From: Pseudorhodoplanes sp049324435
GTDB lineage: Bacteria; Pseudomonadota; Alphaproteobacteria; Rhizobiales; Xanthobacteraceae
DNA length: 64,000 nucleotides
Direction of reading: 5' to 3'
Assembly: GCA_049324435.1 (NCBI GenBank)
Contig: JBMOOQ010000031.1
Coordinates: 161,621-225,620 of the forward strand
Below, piece by piece: positions 34,832 to 42,980 of this stretch. How positions within the stretch are numbered: position 1 is the first letter of the stretch; each line of letters starts with the position of its first letter. Made by a program: the position numbers and the translations under genes. A model generated the notes under the pieces. The model ran no database searches. It was not told where the DNA came from and worked only from the letters and a program-made list of their open reading frames with translations.

Positions 34832-35863
34832 CTAGCTCTGATGCTCGCGCGAGCGCACCGTAGCGCGCTCCACCGGCGTGACATCGAACTGTCGCAGCAT
34901 TCCGCGCCGGAGCACGTCAAACGTCACCTTGCGCCCGATCCGATCGGCATTGAGCAGCCGGATCAGATCGTCGACACCGCTGACCGCCTCACCATCGACC
35001 TTGACAATGACATCGAGTGTCATCAGACCGCCGGTATCAGCCGGCGCGCCCTGCTCTATGGTTGTGATCATCGCGCCCGACGCATTGTCGATACCGGCGG
35101 CACGCGCGTGACGGCGCGGCACTGCAACGGTCTGCCCGGCAATGCCGATGAAGCCGCGCCGCACCCGGCCGTGCCGGATCAGCTCACTCAGCACGATCTG
35201 CGCGGTGTTGCTCGCCACCGCAAAGCAGATGCCCTGCGCACCCAGGATGATCGCGGTGTTGATGCCGACCACCTCACCATGCGAGGTGACGAGCGGCCCA
35301 CCCGAATTGCCGGGGTTGAGCGCCGCATCGGTCTGGATCACATCCTCGATCAGCCGACCGGTCTGCGCGCGCAGCGAACGGCCGAGCGCCGAGATCACGC
35401 CCGCGGTCACGGTCGATTCAAACCCGAGCGGATTGCCGATCGCGACCACGAGCTGGCCGCGCCGCAACGTCTTGGAATTGCCGAGCGTTGCCGCCGGCAG
35501 ATTGCGCACGGAGTCTGCCCTGATCAGCGCGAGGTCGGTGTCGGGGTCCTCACCAATAAGCCGCGCCTCCATCACGCGGCCTTCGGCATCGGTGAGCCGC
35601 AGTTCGCGTGCGCCATCGACGACATGACTGTTGGTCAGCACAAGGCCGTCCGGCGCGATGATGACTCCGGAGCCGACGCCGCCGCGGCCCTGCCCGTCTT
35701 TTTTTCGCGTCTCCACCCGTACTACCGCGGGTCCGACGCGGTCGGCGACGCCGATTACGGCATGGGAATAGGCATCGAGCAGCGCCGCGTCCTGTGCGGC
35801 CGTGTCGATATGAGGCTGGGCGCCGTCCGTATCGAAGGCGGCAACATTGGTCACATCGAGCAT
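34832..35863 (-). CDS. HtrA/Deg-like serine protease with PDZ domain
   Basis: A 343-residue S1C-family protease. The trypsin-like domain (about 35-220) has a complete catalytic triad: H80 in TNSHVVDG, D110 in DPDTDLALI and S187 in NPGNSGGPLV. A PDZ domain follows (about 245-330), with VSGVDDLIRLLNADRIGRKV. No signal peptide or membrane anchor is evident (N-terminus MLDVTNVAAFDTDGAQPHID), unlike classical periplasmic DegP/DegS, so a cytoplasmic location or a mis-called start is possible. It has one PDZ domain, as in DegS and MucD-short forms. Neighbours are the globin receptor (downstream) and a DedA gene (upstream), both on the same strand, with no obvious functional link. Confidence 0.88.
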   Translation of the reverse strand: MLDVTNVAAFDTDGAQPHIDTAAQDAALLDAYSHAVIGVADRVGPAVVRVETRKKDGQGRGGVGSGVIIAPDGLVLTNSHVVDGARELRLTDAEGRVMEARLIGEDPDTDLALIRADSVRNLPAATLGNSKTLRRGQLVVAIGNPLGFESTVTAGVISALGRSLRAQTGRLIEDVIQTDAALNPGNSGGPLVTSHGEVVGINTAIILGAQGICFAVASNTAQIVLSELIRHGRVRRGFIGIAGQTVAVPRRHARAAGIDNASGAMITTIEQGAPADTGGLMTLDVIVKVDGEAVSGVDDLIRLLNADRIGRKVTFDVLRRGMLRQFDVTPVERATVRSREHQS

Positions 35864-35986
35864 AGAGACGCTCTCACATATATGCGTTCGCGGCCGCAGA
35901 CGTCGTCTACGGGCGCCAAGCCATGGCCGCGCTTGGGAGTGGCAAAGATTTAGGTTCAGTTGACGGAAATTAAAGTGGGACCGCCG

Positions 35987-36508
35987 TCACCGGATATGCT
36001 GGAATAGCTCGCTGAAGAAATATGGCCCGAGGCAATAGAGGCTGGTCCACAACACCGCACCCGCCGACTGCGCCATCAGGAAGCGGTGAAACGGCATTGC
36101 GAGCGAGCCCGCAACGAGCCCGTTGAGCTGTCGCATCAGCGGGATAAAGCGCGCCGCAACGACGATCCACAGACCGCCCTTCGCGAACCGTGCCTCGACC
36201 GCATCGAGCCGCTCGGCCGTGAGTCCGATCCGCGGCCCGAACCGGCGCAGCAGCGCATTGCCGCCAAGCCGCCCGATCAGATAGCCGGTGGAATCGCCAA
36301 GGATGGCCCCGAACAGCACCGCAACATAGACCGAGACGATCGAAAGCTCGCCGCGTCCGGCCAGCAGGCTTGCAGCAATCACCCCGGTCTCGCCCGGCAC
36401 CGGCGAGCCCATCGATTCCAAATAGATCATGACGAAAATCGCGATCGCGCCGTACTGCTTCAGAAACGGTTCGAAAATCGCCCAGCCTTCATGCAGCGTT
36501 GCGAGCAC
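35987..36508 (-). CDS. DedA-family membrane protein
   Basis: The 173-residue protein carries the SNARE-associated/DedA (VTT) domain. Visible are FVMIYLESMGSPVPGETGVI (the conserved E and P-G-E motif), ILGDSTGYLIGRLGGNALLR, and FIPLMRQLNGLVAGSLAMPF with the conserved R and G. Four to five hydrophobic segments predict an inner-membrane protein. DedA proteins have been linked to undecaprenyl-phosphate and phospholipid flipping and to envelope stability. It is divergent from the universal stress protein gene across 145 bases. Confidence 0.88.
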   Translation of the reverse strand: MLATLHEGWAIFEPFLKQYGAIAIFVMIYLESMGSPVPGETGVIAASLLAGRGELSIVSVYVAVLFGAILGDSTGYLIGRLGGNALLRRFGPRIGLTAERLDAVEARFAKGGLWIVVAARFIPLMRQLNGLVAGSLAMPFHRFLMAQSAGAVLWTSLYCLGPYFFSELFQHIR

Positions 36509-36653
36509 TCCGTCCCCCTGACTGGCGCCCCGGTGGTTTGCAATTGTCGCACGCGACGCATCTGAGTCGCGACCGGCGATATTGACTCACATCATGGCCC
36601 CGGCGGAGCATGCCGCCCACATTGGTAACATTTCCAAACCCGCAAGGACCGCG

Positions 36654-37487
36654 ATGCTCAAGCGAATTCTCCTGCTGCTGGCCGACACCGCATCCTCCAT
36701 GGCCGCGCGCGACTATGCTTTCAGACTGGCGAAGCAGTCCGGGGCCGAGGTCGCCGGTCTCGCCGGCATCGATCTCGCCGCCATCGAGGTGCGGATGCCC
36801 GGAGGACTGGGCATCACCGCGTTCAAGGCAAAGCTCGAGGAAGAGCTGAAAGTGCAGGCCGCCGGAATACGGCAAAAGCTGCGTGAGCGGTTCGAGCAGG
36901 AATGCCGTGACAATAATGTCGCCTTCGAGTGGGTAGCCTTCGAAGGCGAGCCGGTCGAGATGCTTCAGCTCGCGACCGAGACGCGCGACCTGTTGATCAG
37001 CGGGCACGACACCGCCTTCAACGGCGATCTTCGCGAACCCATCTCGGACGCGATCTCCCGGCTCACGCGGATGAGCCCCCGTCCCGCGATCATCTGTCCT
37101 GACAGCCTGTCGGGCTCGGACGACGTTCTTGTCGCCTATGACGGGAGCGTATCGGCGATGCGCGCGCTCCAGATGTTCACCCTGCTCGGCCTCGGCATCG
37201 GCCGGCAGATTCAGGTGATGTCGATTGACGGCGACGAGGAACTCGCGGTGCGGCGGGCCAATGGCGCGGCCGCGTATCTGCGCAGCCACGGCATCACGGC
37301 GTCGGTCGCCCCCGTTGCTACCGGCGTGCATCCGAGCGAAGTGCTGCGTATCGAGATCGCGCAGCGCAAGATCGGCACGCTGGTGATGGGCGCCTATGGC
37401 CGGCGCGGATTTCGCGAGATGCTGTTCGGCTCGACCACCAATACGCTGGTCGAGGACCCGCCCTGCGCGCTCTTCGTCTATCACTGA
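36654..37487 (+). CDS. Tandem universal stress protein
   Basis: A 277-residue double-UspA protein. The start at 36654 (MLKRILLLLADTASSMAARD) has AAGGA upstream; earlier in-frame starts are unsupported. The first UspA unit (about 1-145) lacks a clear ATP loop and reads as degenerate. The second (about 150-277) starts DDVLVAYDGSVSAMRALQMF and has the G-x2-G-x9-G(S/T) nucleotide-binding pattern as GAYGRRGFREMLFGSTTNTL. Such proteins help survival under starvation, oxygen limitation and stress. It is divergent from dedA and ends 10 bases before the convergent DUF1275 gene. Confidence 0.9.
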   Translation: MLKRILLLLADTASSMAARDYAFRLAKQSGAEVAGLAGIDLAAIEVRMPGGLGITAFKAKLEEELKVQAAGIRQKLRERFEQECRDNNVAFEWVAFEGEPVEMLQLATETRDLLISGHDTAFNGDLREPISDAISRLTRMSPRPAIICPDSLSGSDDVLVAYDGSVSAMRALQMFTLLGLGIGRQIQVMSIDGDEELAVRRANGAAAYLRSHGITASVAPVATGVHPSEVLRIEIAQRKIGTLVMGAYGRRGFREMLFGSTTNTLVEDPPCALFVYH

Positions 37488-37497
37488 GCGCCGCCGG

Positions 37498-38256
37498 TCA
37501 CGCCGGATCGCTGCCGCCGCGCCTGGCCGACCAGGCGACCAGACCGCTGACGATCACGATGGCAAGACAGGCGCTCCAGGCACCGGCGGTCATGTAGGCG
37601 ACCGCACCGCCGAGCGCGCCCACCAGAAATCCGGTCAGAACCAGAAACACTGTTGCGAAACGTTTCCGCGCCTCCGCAACCTGCGCGGCCAGCGCCGGAT
37701 CGGCCGCAACCTGCGCCGGACGCAGACGCGCGTAGATCAATTCGGTTGCATCGATCGCAAGCTGCGTCGAATTGCCGGTCATCACATTGGTCTGCGGCAC
37801 ACCGCGCAGCAAAAGCCGCACCAATGTCGATTGCACGCCCATTGCCGCGGCGGACAGAAGGCCCGCAATGGCGCCGAGCCAGGCATCCGGGTCGGTGATC
37901 GGCCATGCATACAGCATCAGCGCCACGAACGCGGCGAGCAGGAGCGCCTCAAGCGTGAAGACAAGCGGCAGCGAGGAGCGCTTGGCACCGCGCCGCATAA
38001 TAATGATGGCCGCGGCAATGCCGGCCCCCAGCATGAAGGCCGGGATCGCAAGCATCTTTGCGGCGACACTGCGATCGTCGACCACGAGTTCGGCCGCCGC
38101 TACCACGAAACTGCCGGTCACCTGGGCCGCGAAAAACCCGAACAGCGCAAGAAACGTGATGCTGTCGACATAGCCCGCCACAAGACTCAGCAGCGGGGCC
38201 ACCGCGCGCGGCAGCGGCGCGGGTCCCGATGCGCCGCTCATCGGTTTTGCAGCCAT
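37498..38256 (-). CDS. DUF1275 (YoaK-family) membrane protein
   Basis: The 252-residue inner-membrane protein has about six hydrophobic segments. Family signatures are LLSLVAGYVDSITFLALFGF near the N-terminus and VTGSFVVAAAELV; QTNVMTGNSTQLAIDATEL contains the conserved TGN element. The function of the family is unknown, although the fold and the polar TGN motif suggest transport. Its start overlaps the end of the aminotransferase gene by 19 bases on the same strand, so translation is probably coupled. Confidence 0.85.
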   Translation of the reverse strand: MAAKPMSGASGPAPLPRAVAPLLSLVAGYVDSITFLALFGFFAAQVTGSFVVAAAELVVDDRSVAAKMLAIPAFMLGAGIAAAIIIMRRGAKRSSLPLVFTLEALLLAAFVALMLYAWPITDPDAWLGAIAGLLSAAAMGVQSTLVRLLLRGVPQTNVMTGNSTQLAIDATELIYARLRPAQVAADPALAAQVAEARKRFATVFLVLTGFLVGALGGAVAYMTAGAWSACLAIVIVSGLVAWSARRGGSDPA

Positions 38257-39413
38257 CGTCCGATCCGCGCCACCGCCTCATGCATGTCGGCGTGCGACTG
38301 CGCGTAGCAGAAGCGCAGATAATGCCGGCCATCGACCGGATCGAAATCGACTCCCGGCGTGGCGGCGACATGCGCCTCCTCCAGCATGCGCTTGGCAAAG
38401 TCGAACGAGTCGTCCGAAAAGCGCGCGATATTCGCATAGAGATAGAATGCGCCGTCGGCCGGCAGAAATTTATCCAGTCCCGCTTTCGGCAATCCTTCGA
38501 TCAGAATGCGGCGATTGCCTTCGTAACCCTGCTTGACGCGATCCATCTCGTCGCGGCCGTCGAAGGCGGCTTGCGCTGCAATCTGTGACAGCGTCGGAAC
38601 CGAGATGGCAAAATTGCCTTGCAGCCGTTCGATCGGCCGCACCAGCGGTTCGGGAGCCACGATCCAGCCGATCCGCCAGCCGGTCATGCAGAAATATTTC
38701 GAGAAGGAATTGATCACGAGCGCGTTGTCCGAGATTCGAAGGGCGGTCTCGGCCGGGAACGCGTAATCGAGGCCGTGGTAGATTTCGTCGGAGATGAAGC
38801 GGATGCCCGCCTCTTCGGTCGCGCGGATGAGATTTGCCAGCGCCTCCGGACGCATCATCGTCCCGGTGGGATTGGCCGGGCTCGCAACCAGCAAGCCGGC
38901 CAGCTTCTGCTTGCGATGTTCGGCCAATACTGATTCCGGTGTCACCGCCCAGCGCGTGGCCTCGCCGGTCTCGATCAGCACCGGCTCGCAGCCGAGAGCC
39001 TTCAGAATGTGACGGTACGGCGGATAGCCGGGATTGGCGATCCCCACCCGGTCACCCGGCTCGAACATCGCCAGAAAGGCGAGGATAAATCCGGCCGACG
39101 AACCGGTGGTCGCGATCACCCGCGCCGGATCGAGATCGACATTGTATTGATCGCCGTAATGGCGCGCGATCCGGGCCCGCAGCGACGCGATCCCGAGCGC
39201 CTCGGTGTAGCGCAGGGGCCCGTCGAGCGCCTGCCGGGCGGCTGCGATCGCTGCCCGCGGCGCGGGCGCGGCCGGCTGGCCGACCTCCATATGGATGACG
39301 TGGTGTCCCGCGGCCTCGATCCGGGCCGCCGCCGCGATCACGTCCATGACCATGAAGGGCGGAACATCGCTGCGAGTCGACGGCGACAATATATGGCGGG
39401 CCCGTTCGAGCAT
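38238..39413 (-). CDS. PLP-dependent aminotransferase, class I/II
   Basis: The 391-residue cytoplasmic enzyme transfers amino groups between an amino acid and a 2-oxo acid. The PLP-binding lysine is K239 in NSFSKYFCMTGWRIGW. Other fold-type I landmarks are TTGSSAGFILAFLAM (near residue 100), ANPGYPPYRHIL, the NPTG motif in VASPANPTGTMM and RISDNALV. The N-terminal HVIHMEVGQPAAPAPRAAIA matches AspC/alanine-type aminotransferases of alphaproteobacteria. It is divergent from the M48 protease gene across 163 bases, as in several rhizobial genomes. Substrate preference cannot be read from sequence. Confidence 0.9.
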   Translation of the reverse strand: MLERARHILSPSTRSDVPPFMVMDVIAAAARIEAAGHHVIHMEVGQPAAPAPRAAIAAARQALDGPLRYTEALGIASLRARIARHYGDQYNVDLDPARVIATTGSSAGFILAFLAMFEPGDRVGIANPGYPPYRHILKALGCEPVLIETGEATRWAVTPESVLAEHRKQKLAGLLVASPANPTGTMMRPEALANLIRATEEAGIRFISDEIYHGLDYAFPAETALRISDNALVINSFSKYFCMTGWRIGWIVAPEPLVRPIERLQGNFAISVPTLSQIAAQAAFDGRDEMDRVKQGYEGNRRILIEGLPKAGLDKFLPADGAFYLYANIARFSDDSFDFAKRMLEEAHVAATPGVDFDPVDGRHYLRFCYAQSHADMHEAVARIGRWLQNR

Positions 39414-39576
39414 CGGTTTCAGACGCCTGTTTCGAGCCTATAATTGCACATACGCCCCGCTCCTGCCGCATTCACGGGCTTGCTTCCCGCAATTCCGAAC
39501 CATGACCGCGGCGTGATTTGACCGCCTCAAGCGGGCTCTCTAGGTTCGCACCGTTAGCAAGCGAATTCAGACTGTT

Positions 39577-41013
39577 ATGACCCGAGTCGCAGCCGCAACG
39601 CCTAGCAGGACGGCGAAGCCGAAGCCAGTCTCGCGCCTTCTGGCCGGGGCCTTGGCCGTGGCTGTGGCCTGTCCGCCCATTCCCGCACAGGCGCAACAGC
39701 GCGGCGGCGGGCTGCCGCTGATCCGCGACGCCGAAATCGAGCAGCTGATGCGCGACTACACCCAGCCGATCCTGAAGGCGGCCGGGCTCGGCAAGGTCAA
39801 CGTCAAGATCGTGCTGATCAACGACAAGTCGTTCAACGCCTTTGTGGTCGATGGCCGTCGCATCTTCGTCAACACCGGTGCCCTCGCCGAGGCGACCACT
39901 CCGAACCAGATCATCGGGGTGATGGCGCACGAAGCCGGGCACATTGCCGGCGGCCATTTGTCGAAGCTGCGCCAGGAACTGGCGAACGTGCAAACCGCCG
40001 CGCTGATCGGCATGCTGCTCGGTGCTGCCGCGATCGCGGCGGGCAGCCGGGCCGGCGGCGCCGCTGCCGACGGCGCCGGTCAGGCCGGCATGGCCGCGAT
40101 TTACGGCAGCCAGCACGTCGCCCAACGCTCCCTCCTGTCCTACCAGCGCGCGCACGAGGAAGCCGCCGACCGGGCCGCGGTGAAGTTCCTCGCCGCGACC
40201 GGCCAGTCGGCCAAGGGCATGTATGAGACCTTCAAGCGCTTTGCCGACAACTCGATGTTCACGGCGCGATTCGCCGATCCTTACGCGCAGTCGCATCCGA
40301 TGCCGACCGAGCGCATGGCCGCGCTCACCGAAATCGCCCGGACCAGCCCGTACTGGGACAAGAAAGATCCGCCGGAATTGCAGCTGCGTCACGACATGAT
40401 GCGTGCCAAGCTGTCAGGCTTCATGGAAGCGCCGCAGACCGTGGCGCGCCGCTATCCGCTGAGCGACACGTCGCTGCCGGCACGGTATGCGCGTGCGATT
40501 GCGACCTACCGCCATTCTGACATCCGCGCTGCCGTCGCACAGATCGACGCGCTGATCGCCGCGCAGCCGAACAATCCGTATTTCCACGAACTCAAGGGAC
40601 AGGCACTTCTGGAAAACGGCCGCCCCAACGAAGCTATCGCGCCATTGCGGCGCGCGGTTGCACTCGCGCCCGACCCGACGCTGATTCAGATCCTTCTCGG
40701 TCAGGCGCTGGTCGCAACAAACAATCCGGCCTATGCCGACGAAGCGATCGCAATCCTGCGCAACGGCCTGGCGCGCGAGCCGGACACTCCGAACGGTTAT
40801 CAGCAGCTGGCAATGGCCTATGGCCGCAAGGGCGACCTTGCCAATGCCGATCTGGCTTCGGCGCAGGCCGCCTTCACACGCGGCGACATCAAGACTGCGC
40901 GCGAACTGGCCGCTCGCGCCAAGACACGCCTGCCGGTCGGATCGCCCGGCTGGGTCCGCGCCGACGATATCATCGCCGCAAAAATCCCGACGGCACCGGG
41001 CCGCCCAAACTGA
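39577..41013 (+). CDS. M48-family zinc metalloprotease with TPR repeats (BepA-like)
   Basis: The 478-residue protein begins with a signal-like stretch (about 1-40, ending near AQAQQ). The peptidase domain has the zinc motif HEAGH in VMAHEAGHIAGGHL near residue 130 and the third ligand E in AHEEAADRAAVKFL near 195. The C-terminal half (about 300-465) is a helical TPR array (NPYFHELKGQALLENGRPNE, GYQQLAMAYGRKGDLANADL). BepA-type proteins sit in the periplasm and assist or degrade outer-membrane proteins during assembly. It is followed by dsbA-like, aroQ and accBC on the same strand, an order common in the group. Confidence 0.9.
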   Translation: MTRVAAATPSRTAKPKPVSRLLAGALAVAVACPPIPAQAQQRGGGLPLIRDAEIEQLMRDYTQPILKAAGLGKVNVKIVLINDKSFNAFVVDGRRIFVNTGALAEATTPNQIIGVMAHEAGHIAGGHLSKLRQELANVQTAALIGMLLGAAAIAAGSRAGGAAADGAGQAGMAAIYGSQHVAQRSLLSYQRAHEEAADRAAVKFLAATGQSAKGMYETFKRFADNSMFTARFADPYAQSHPMPTERMAALTEIARTSPYWDKKDPPELQLRHDMMRAKLSGFMEAPQTVARRYPLSDTSLPARYARAIATYRHSDIRAAVAQIDALIAAQPNNPYFHELKGQALLENGRPNEAIAPLRRAVALAPDPTLIQILLGQALVATNNPAYADEAIAILRNGLAREPDTPNGYQQLAMAYGRKGDLANADLASAQAAFTRGDIKTARELAARAKTRLPVGSPGWVRADDIIAAKIPTAPGRPN

Positions 41014-41036
41014 ACGCCGCACCAAGGATTCGTCCA

Positions 41037-41780
41037 ATGACCATTATCTCCCGCCTCTTCGCCGCGCTCGCGATTGCGCTCTCATTCGCCGCAGGCGCTG
41101 CGCAGGCACAGAGCTTCACGCCGCAGCAGAAAAGCGAGATCGAGGCGATCATCCGCGACTATTTCATCAAGCATCCGGAACTGATCGAGGAGCTTCAGGC
41201 TCTGGCCCAGACCGAAAAGGTCAAGAAAACGATCAGCGAGAACAAGCAGGCGCTCTTCGATTCGCCGCGGCAGGTTACGCTTGGCAATCCGAACGGCGAC
41301 GTCACCATGGTCGAGTTCTTCGATTACAATTGCGGCTTCTGCAAGCGCGCACTCGACGACATGCTGACGCTCATCAAGAACAACCCGAATCTGCGGGTGG
41401 TCCTGAAAGAGATGCCGGTGCTGAGCCAGGGCAGCATGGACGCCGCTCAGGTAGCTGTCGCCGTCGCGATGCAGGACAAGAGCGGCAAGCGCTATCTCGA
41501 CTTCCACCAGAAGCTTCTGTCCAGCCGCGGTCAGGTTGACAAGGCTCGCGCCCTCGCGGTCGCGAAGGAAGTCGGCGCCGACATGGCGCGGATCGAAAAG
41601 GACATGAACGGTCCGGAGGTGAAAGCCGCGCTGCAGGAGAGCTTTGCGCTGGCCGAGGCACTCGGCTTTCAGGGCACGCCGTCCTACGTGATCGGCAACG
41701 AAGCGATCGTGGGTGCGGTCGGCGTCAAGGAACTGCAAGCCAAGATCAATGCTGCACGTTGTGGCAAGGCCACCTGCTGA
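41037..41780 (+). CDS. DsbA/Com1-like periplasmic thiol oxidoreductase
   Basis: The 247-residue protein has a signal peptide (MTIISRLFAALAIALSFAAG, cleaved near AQAQ). A short helical leader (about 25-75) precedes the thioredoxin fold, with the active site CGFC at residues 99-102 in FFDYNCGFCKRAL. The cis-proline loop is FQGTPSYVIGNEAIVG. The Com1/BDB-type DsbA family either forms or isomerises disulfides in exported proteins. The gene sits 23 bases after the M48 protease, so both probably serve envelope protein quality control from one operon. A hairpin lies beyond the stop. Confidence 0.92.
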   Translation: MTIISRLFAALAIALSFAAGAAQAQSFTPQQKSEIEAIIRDYFIKHPELIEELQALAQTEKVKKTISENKQALFDSPRQVTLGNPNGDVTMVEFFDYNCGFCKRALDDMLTLIKNNPNLRVVLKEMPVLSQGSMDAAQVAVAVAMQDKSGKRYLDFHQKLLSSRGQVDKARALAVAKEVGADMARIEKDMNGPEVKAALQESFALAEALGFQGTPSYVIGNEAIVGAVGVKELQAKINAARCGKATC

Positions 41781-41835
41781 AGAACCGGCCTGCTGACAGG
41801 CCGCCGGCCGGTCGGCGGGCCAACAGGCGTCCGGA

Positions 41836-41861
41836 ACGCCGGGCTTTTCCTCGCCCGGCGT
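41836..41861 (+). terminator. Hairpin after the M48-dsbA operon
   Basis: ACGCCGGGC and GCCCGGCGT make a 9-bp perfect stem around TTTTCCTC, 56 bases after the dsbA-like stop and 75 bases before aroQ. No T-tract follows, so termination efficiency is uncertain; it may mark the boundary of the two transcripts. Confidence 0.4.
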
Positions 41862-41935
41862 CCCGCCTATAAGGAGGCCCGCCGGGGTACCCTACCCCAT
41901 TCCATTCCAGGCACTGATGACGTGACTTTGGCCCG

Positions 41936-42388
41936 ATGGCGACGACGGTCTATGTCCTGAACGGTCCGAATTTGAACCTGCTGGGCACCCGCCAGCCGGA
42001 GGTCTACGGCCGCGCGACGCTGACAGATGTCGAGTCGATGTGCCGTGACGCCGGCAAGCGGCATGGCTTCGAGATTGTCTTTCATCAGTCGAACCATGAA
42101 GGCGCGCTGGTCGACTGGATCCAGGAAGCCCGCGCCAAGGGAGCCGCCGGGATCGTCATCAATCCTGCGGCTTACACCCACACCTCGGTCGCGATTCTTG
42201 ACGCCCTGCTGGCGGCGGAAATTCCGGCCGTCGAAGTCCATATCAGTAACATCCATGCCCGCGACGCATTTCGCCGGCATTCCTACATCTCGCCGGTGGC
42301 GAAGGCCGTGATCTGCGGCTTCGGCGTCAACGGCTATGTGCTCGCGATCGATGGACTCGCGGCCATGCTTCAATCATCGAAGGGCTGA
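41936..42388 (+). CDS. aroQ: Type II 3-dehydroquinate dehydratase
   Basis: This enzyme converts 3-dehydroquinate to 3-dehydroshikimate in the shikimate pathway to aromatic amino acids. The 150-residue length is standard for type II. The family opening VLNGPNLNLLGTRQPEVYG gives the catalytic Y24 and the nearby Arg, and HISNIHARDAFRRHSYIS contributes the catalytic His and the phosphate/carboxylate site. It lies immediately upstream of accB (4-base gap), and the three genes aroQ-accB-accC are cotranscribed in many alphaproteobacteria. Confidence 0.96.
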   Translation: MATTVYVLNGPNLNLLGTRQPEVYGRATLTDVESMCRDAGKRHGFEIVFHQSNHEGALVDWIQEARAKGAAGIVINPAAYTHTSVAILDALLAAEIPAVEVHISNIHARDAFRRHSYISPVAKAVICGFGVNGYVLAIDGLAAMLQSSKG

Positions 42389-42391
42389 CAC

Positions 42392-42874
42392 GTGGCGTCT
42401 GAGAAAGAGAAAAATCCGGGCCGCACGGCCCACAATCCCGCGCCTTATCACGAGGATACCATCCGCGGCCTTGCCAAGCTGCTCGACGAGACCGGGCTGA
42501 CGGAGATCGAGATCGAACGCGGCGGCGAGCGCATCCGGATCGGACGCACGGCGCGTGCCGTCAACGTCGCAGCCCCCGCAATGCCTGCCGCTGCTCCGGT
42601 CGCGCCTGCACCGGCGGCGGCCGCAGATCCGGCAAAGCATCCGGGCGCGGTGCCCTCGCCCATGGTGGGCACCGCTTATCTCGCGCCCTCGCCCGGCGCA
42701 AAGCCGTTCGTCGATATCGGCCAGACGGTCAAGGCCGGCGATACCTTGCTGATTGTCGAAGCGATGAAGACCATGAACCAGATCCCGGCGCCGCGGGGCG
42801 GCACCGTGACGCAAATCCTCGTCGAGGACGGCCAGCCGGTCGAGTTCGGCGAGCCGCTGATGATTATCGAATAG
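42392..42874 (+). CDS. accB: Biotin carboxyl carrier protein of acetyl-CoA carboxylase
   Basis: AccB carries biotin between the carboxylase and transferase sites in the first step of fatty-acid synthesis. The 160-residue frame starts at GTG 42392, four bases after aroQ, suggesting translational coupling. An N-terminal helical domain (about 15-45, LAKLLDETGLTEIEIERGGE) is joined by an Ala/Pro-rich linker (about 55-80) to the biotinyl domain. The biotinylated lysine is K126 in VEAMKTMNQI. It is followed by accC, separated by an unusual heptad-repeat hairpin that begins just after the accB stop. Confidence 0.96.
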   Translation: MASEKEKNPGRTAHNPAPYHEDTIRGLAKLLDETGLTEIEIERGGERIRIGRTARAVNVAAPAMPAAAPVAPAPAAAADPAKHPGAVPSPMVGTAYLAPSPGAKPFVDIGQTVKAGDTLLIVEAMKTMNQIPAPRGGTVTQILVEDGQPVEFGEPLMIIE

Positions 42875-42876
42875 TG

Positions 42877-42965
42877 GCGAGTAGCGAATAGGGAGTAGCG
42901 AGTAGTGGAGAGCGCGGACGGCACGGCGATTTTTTTCTATTCGCTATTTGCTATTCGCTATTCGC
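42877..42965 (+). repeat. Inverted heptanucleotide repeat arrays forming a long hairpin between accB and accC
   Basis: The left arm (42877-42905) is four tandem heptads of the GCGAGTA/GCGAATA type. The right arm (42937-42965) is four heptads of the CTATTCG/CTATTTG type, the complement of the left. The 29-base arms pair along nearly their full length as RNA once G-U pairs are allowed, with one G-G mismatch. The 31-base loop ends in a T run. It starts three bases after the accB stop and ends 15 bases before the accC ATG. Confidence 0.8.
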
Positions 42966-42980
42966 ACTTTCGAACCAACC

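Noticed and set aside
42872..42905. Reading the heptad array as an extension of AccB
   Set aside because: A TAG stop (42872-42874) ends AccB at the normal family length (EPLMIIE), and the array is followed by a complementary copy, so it is a non-coding repeat.
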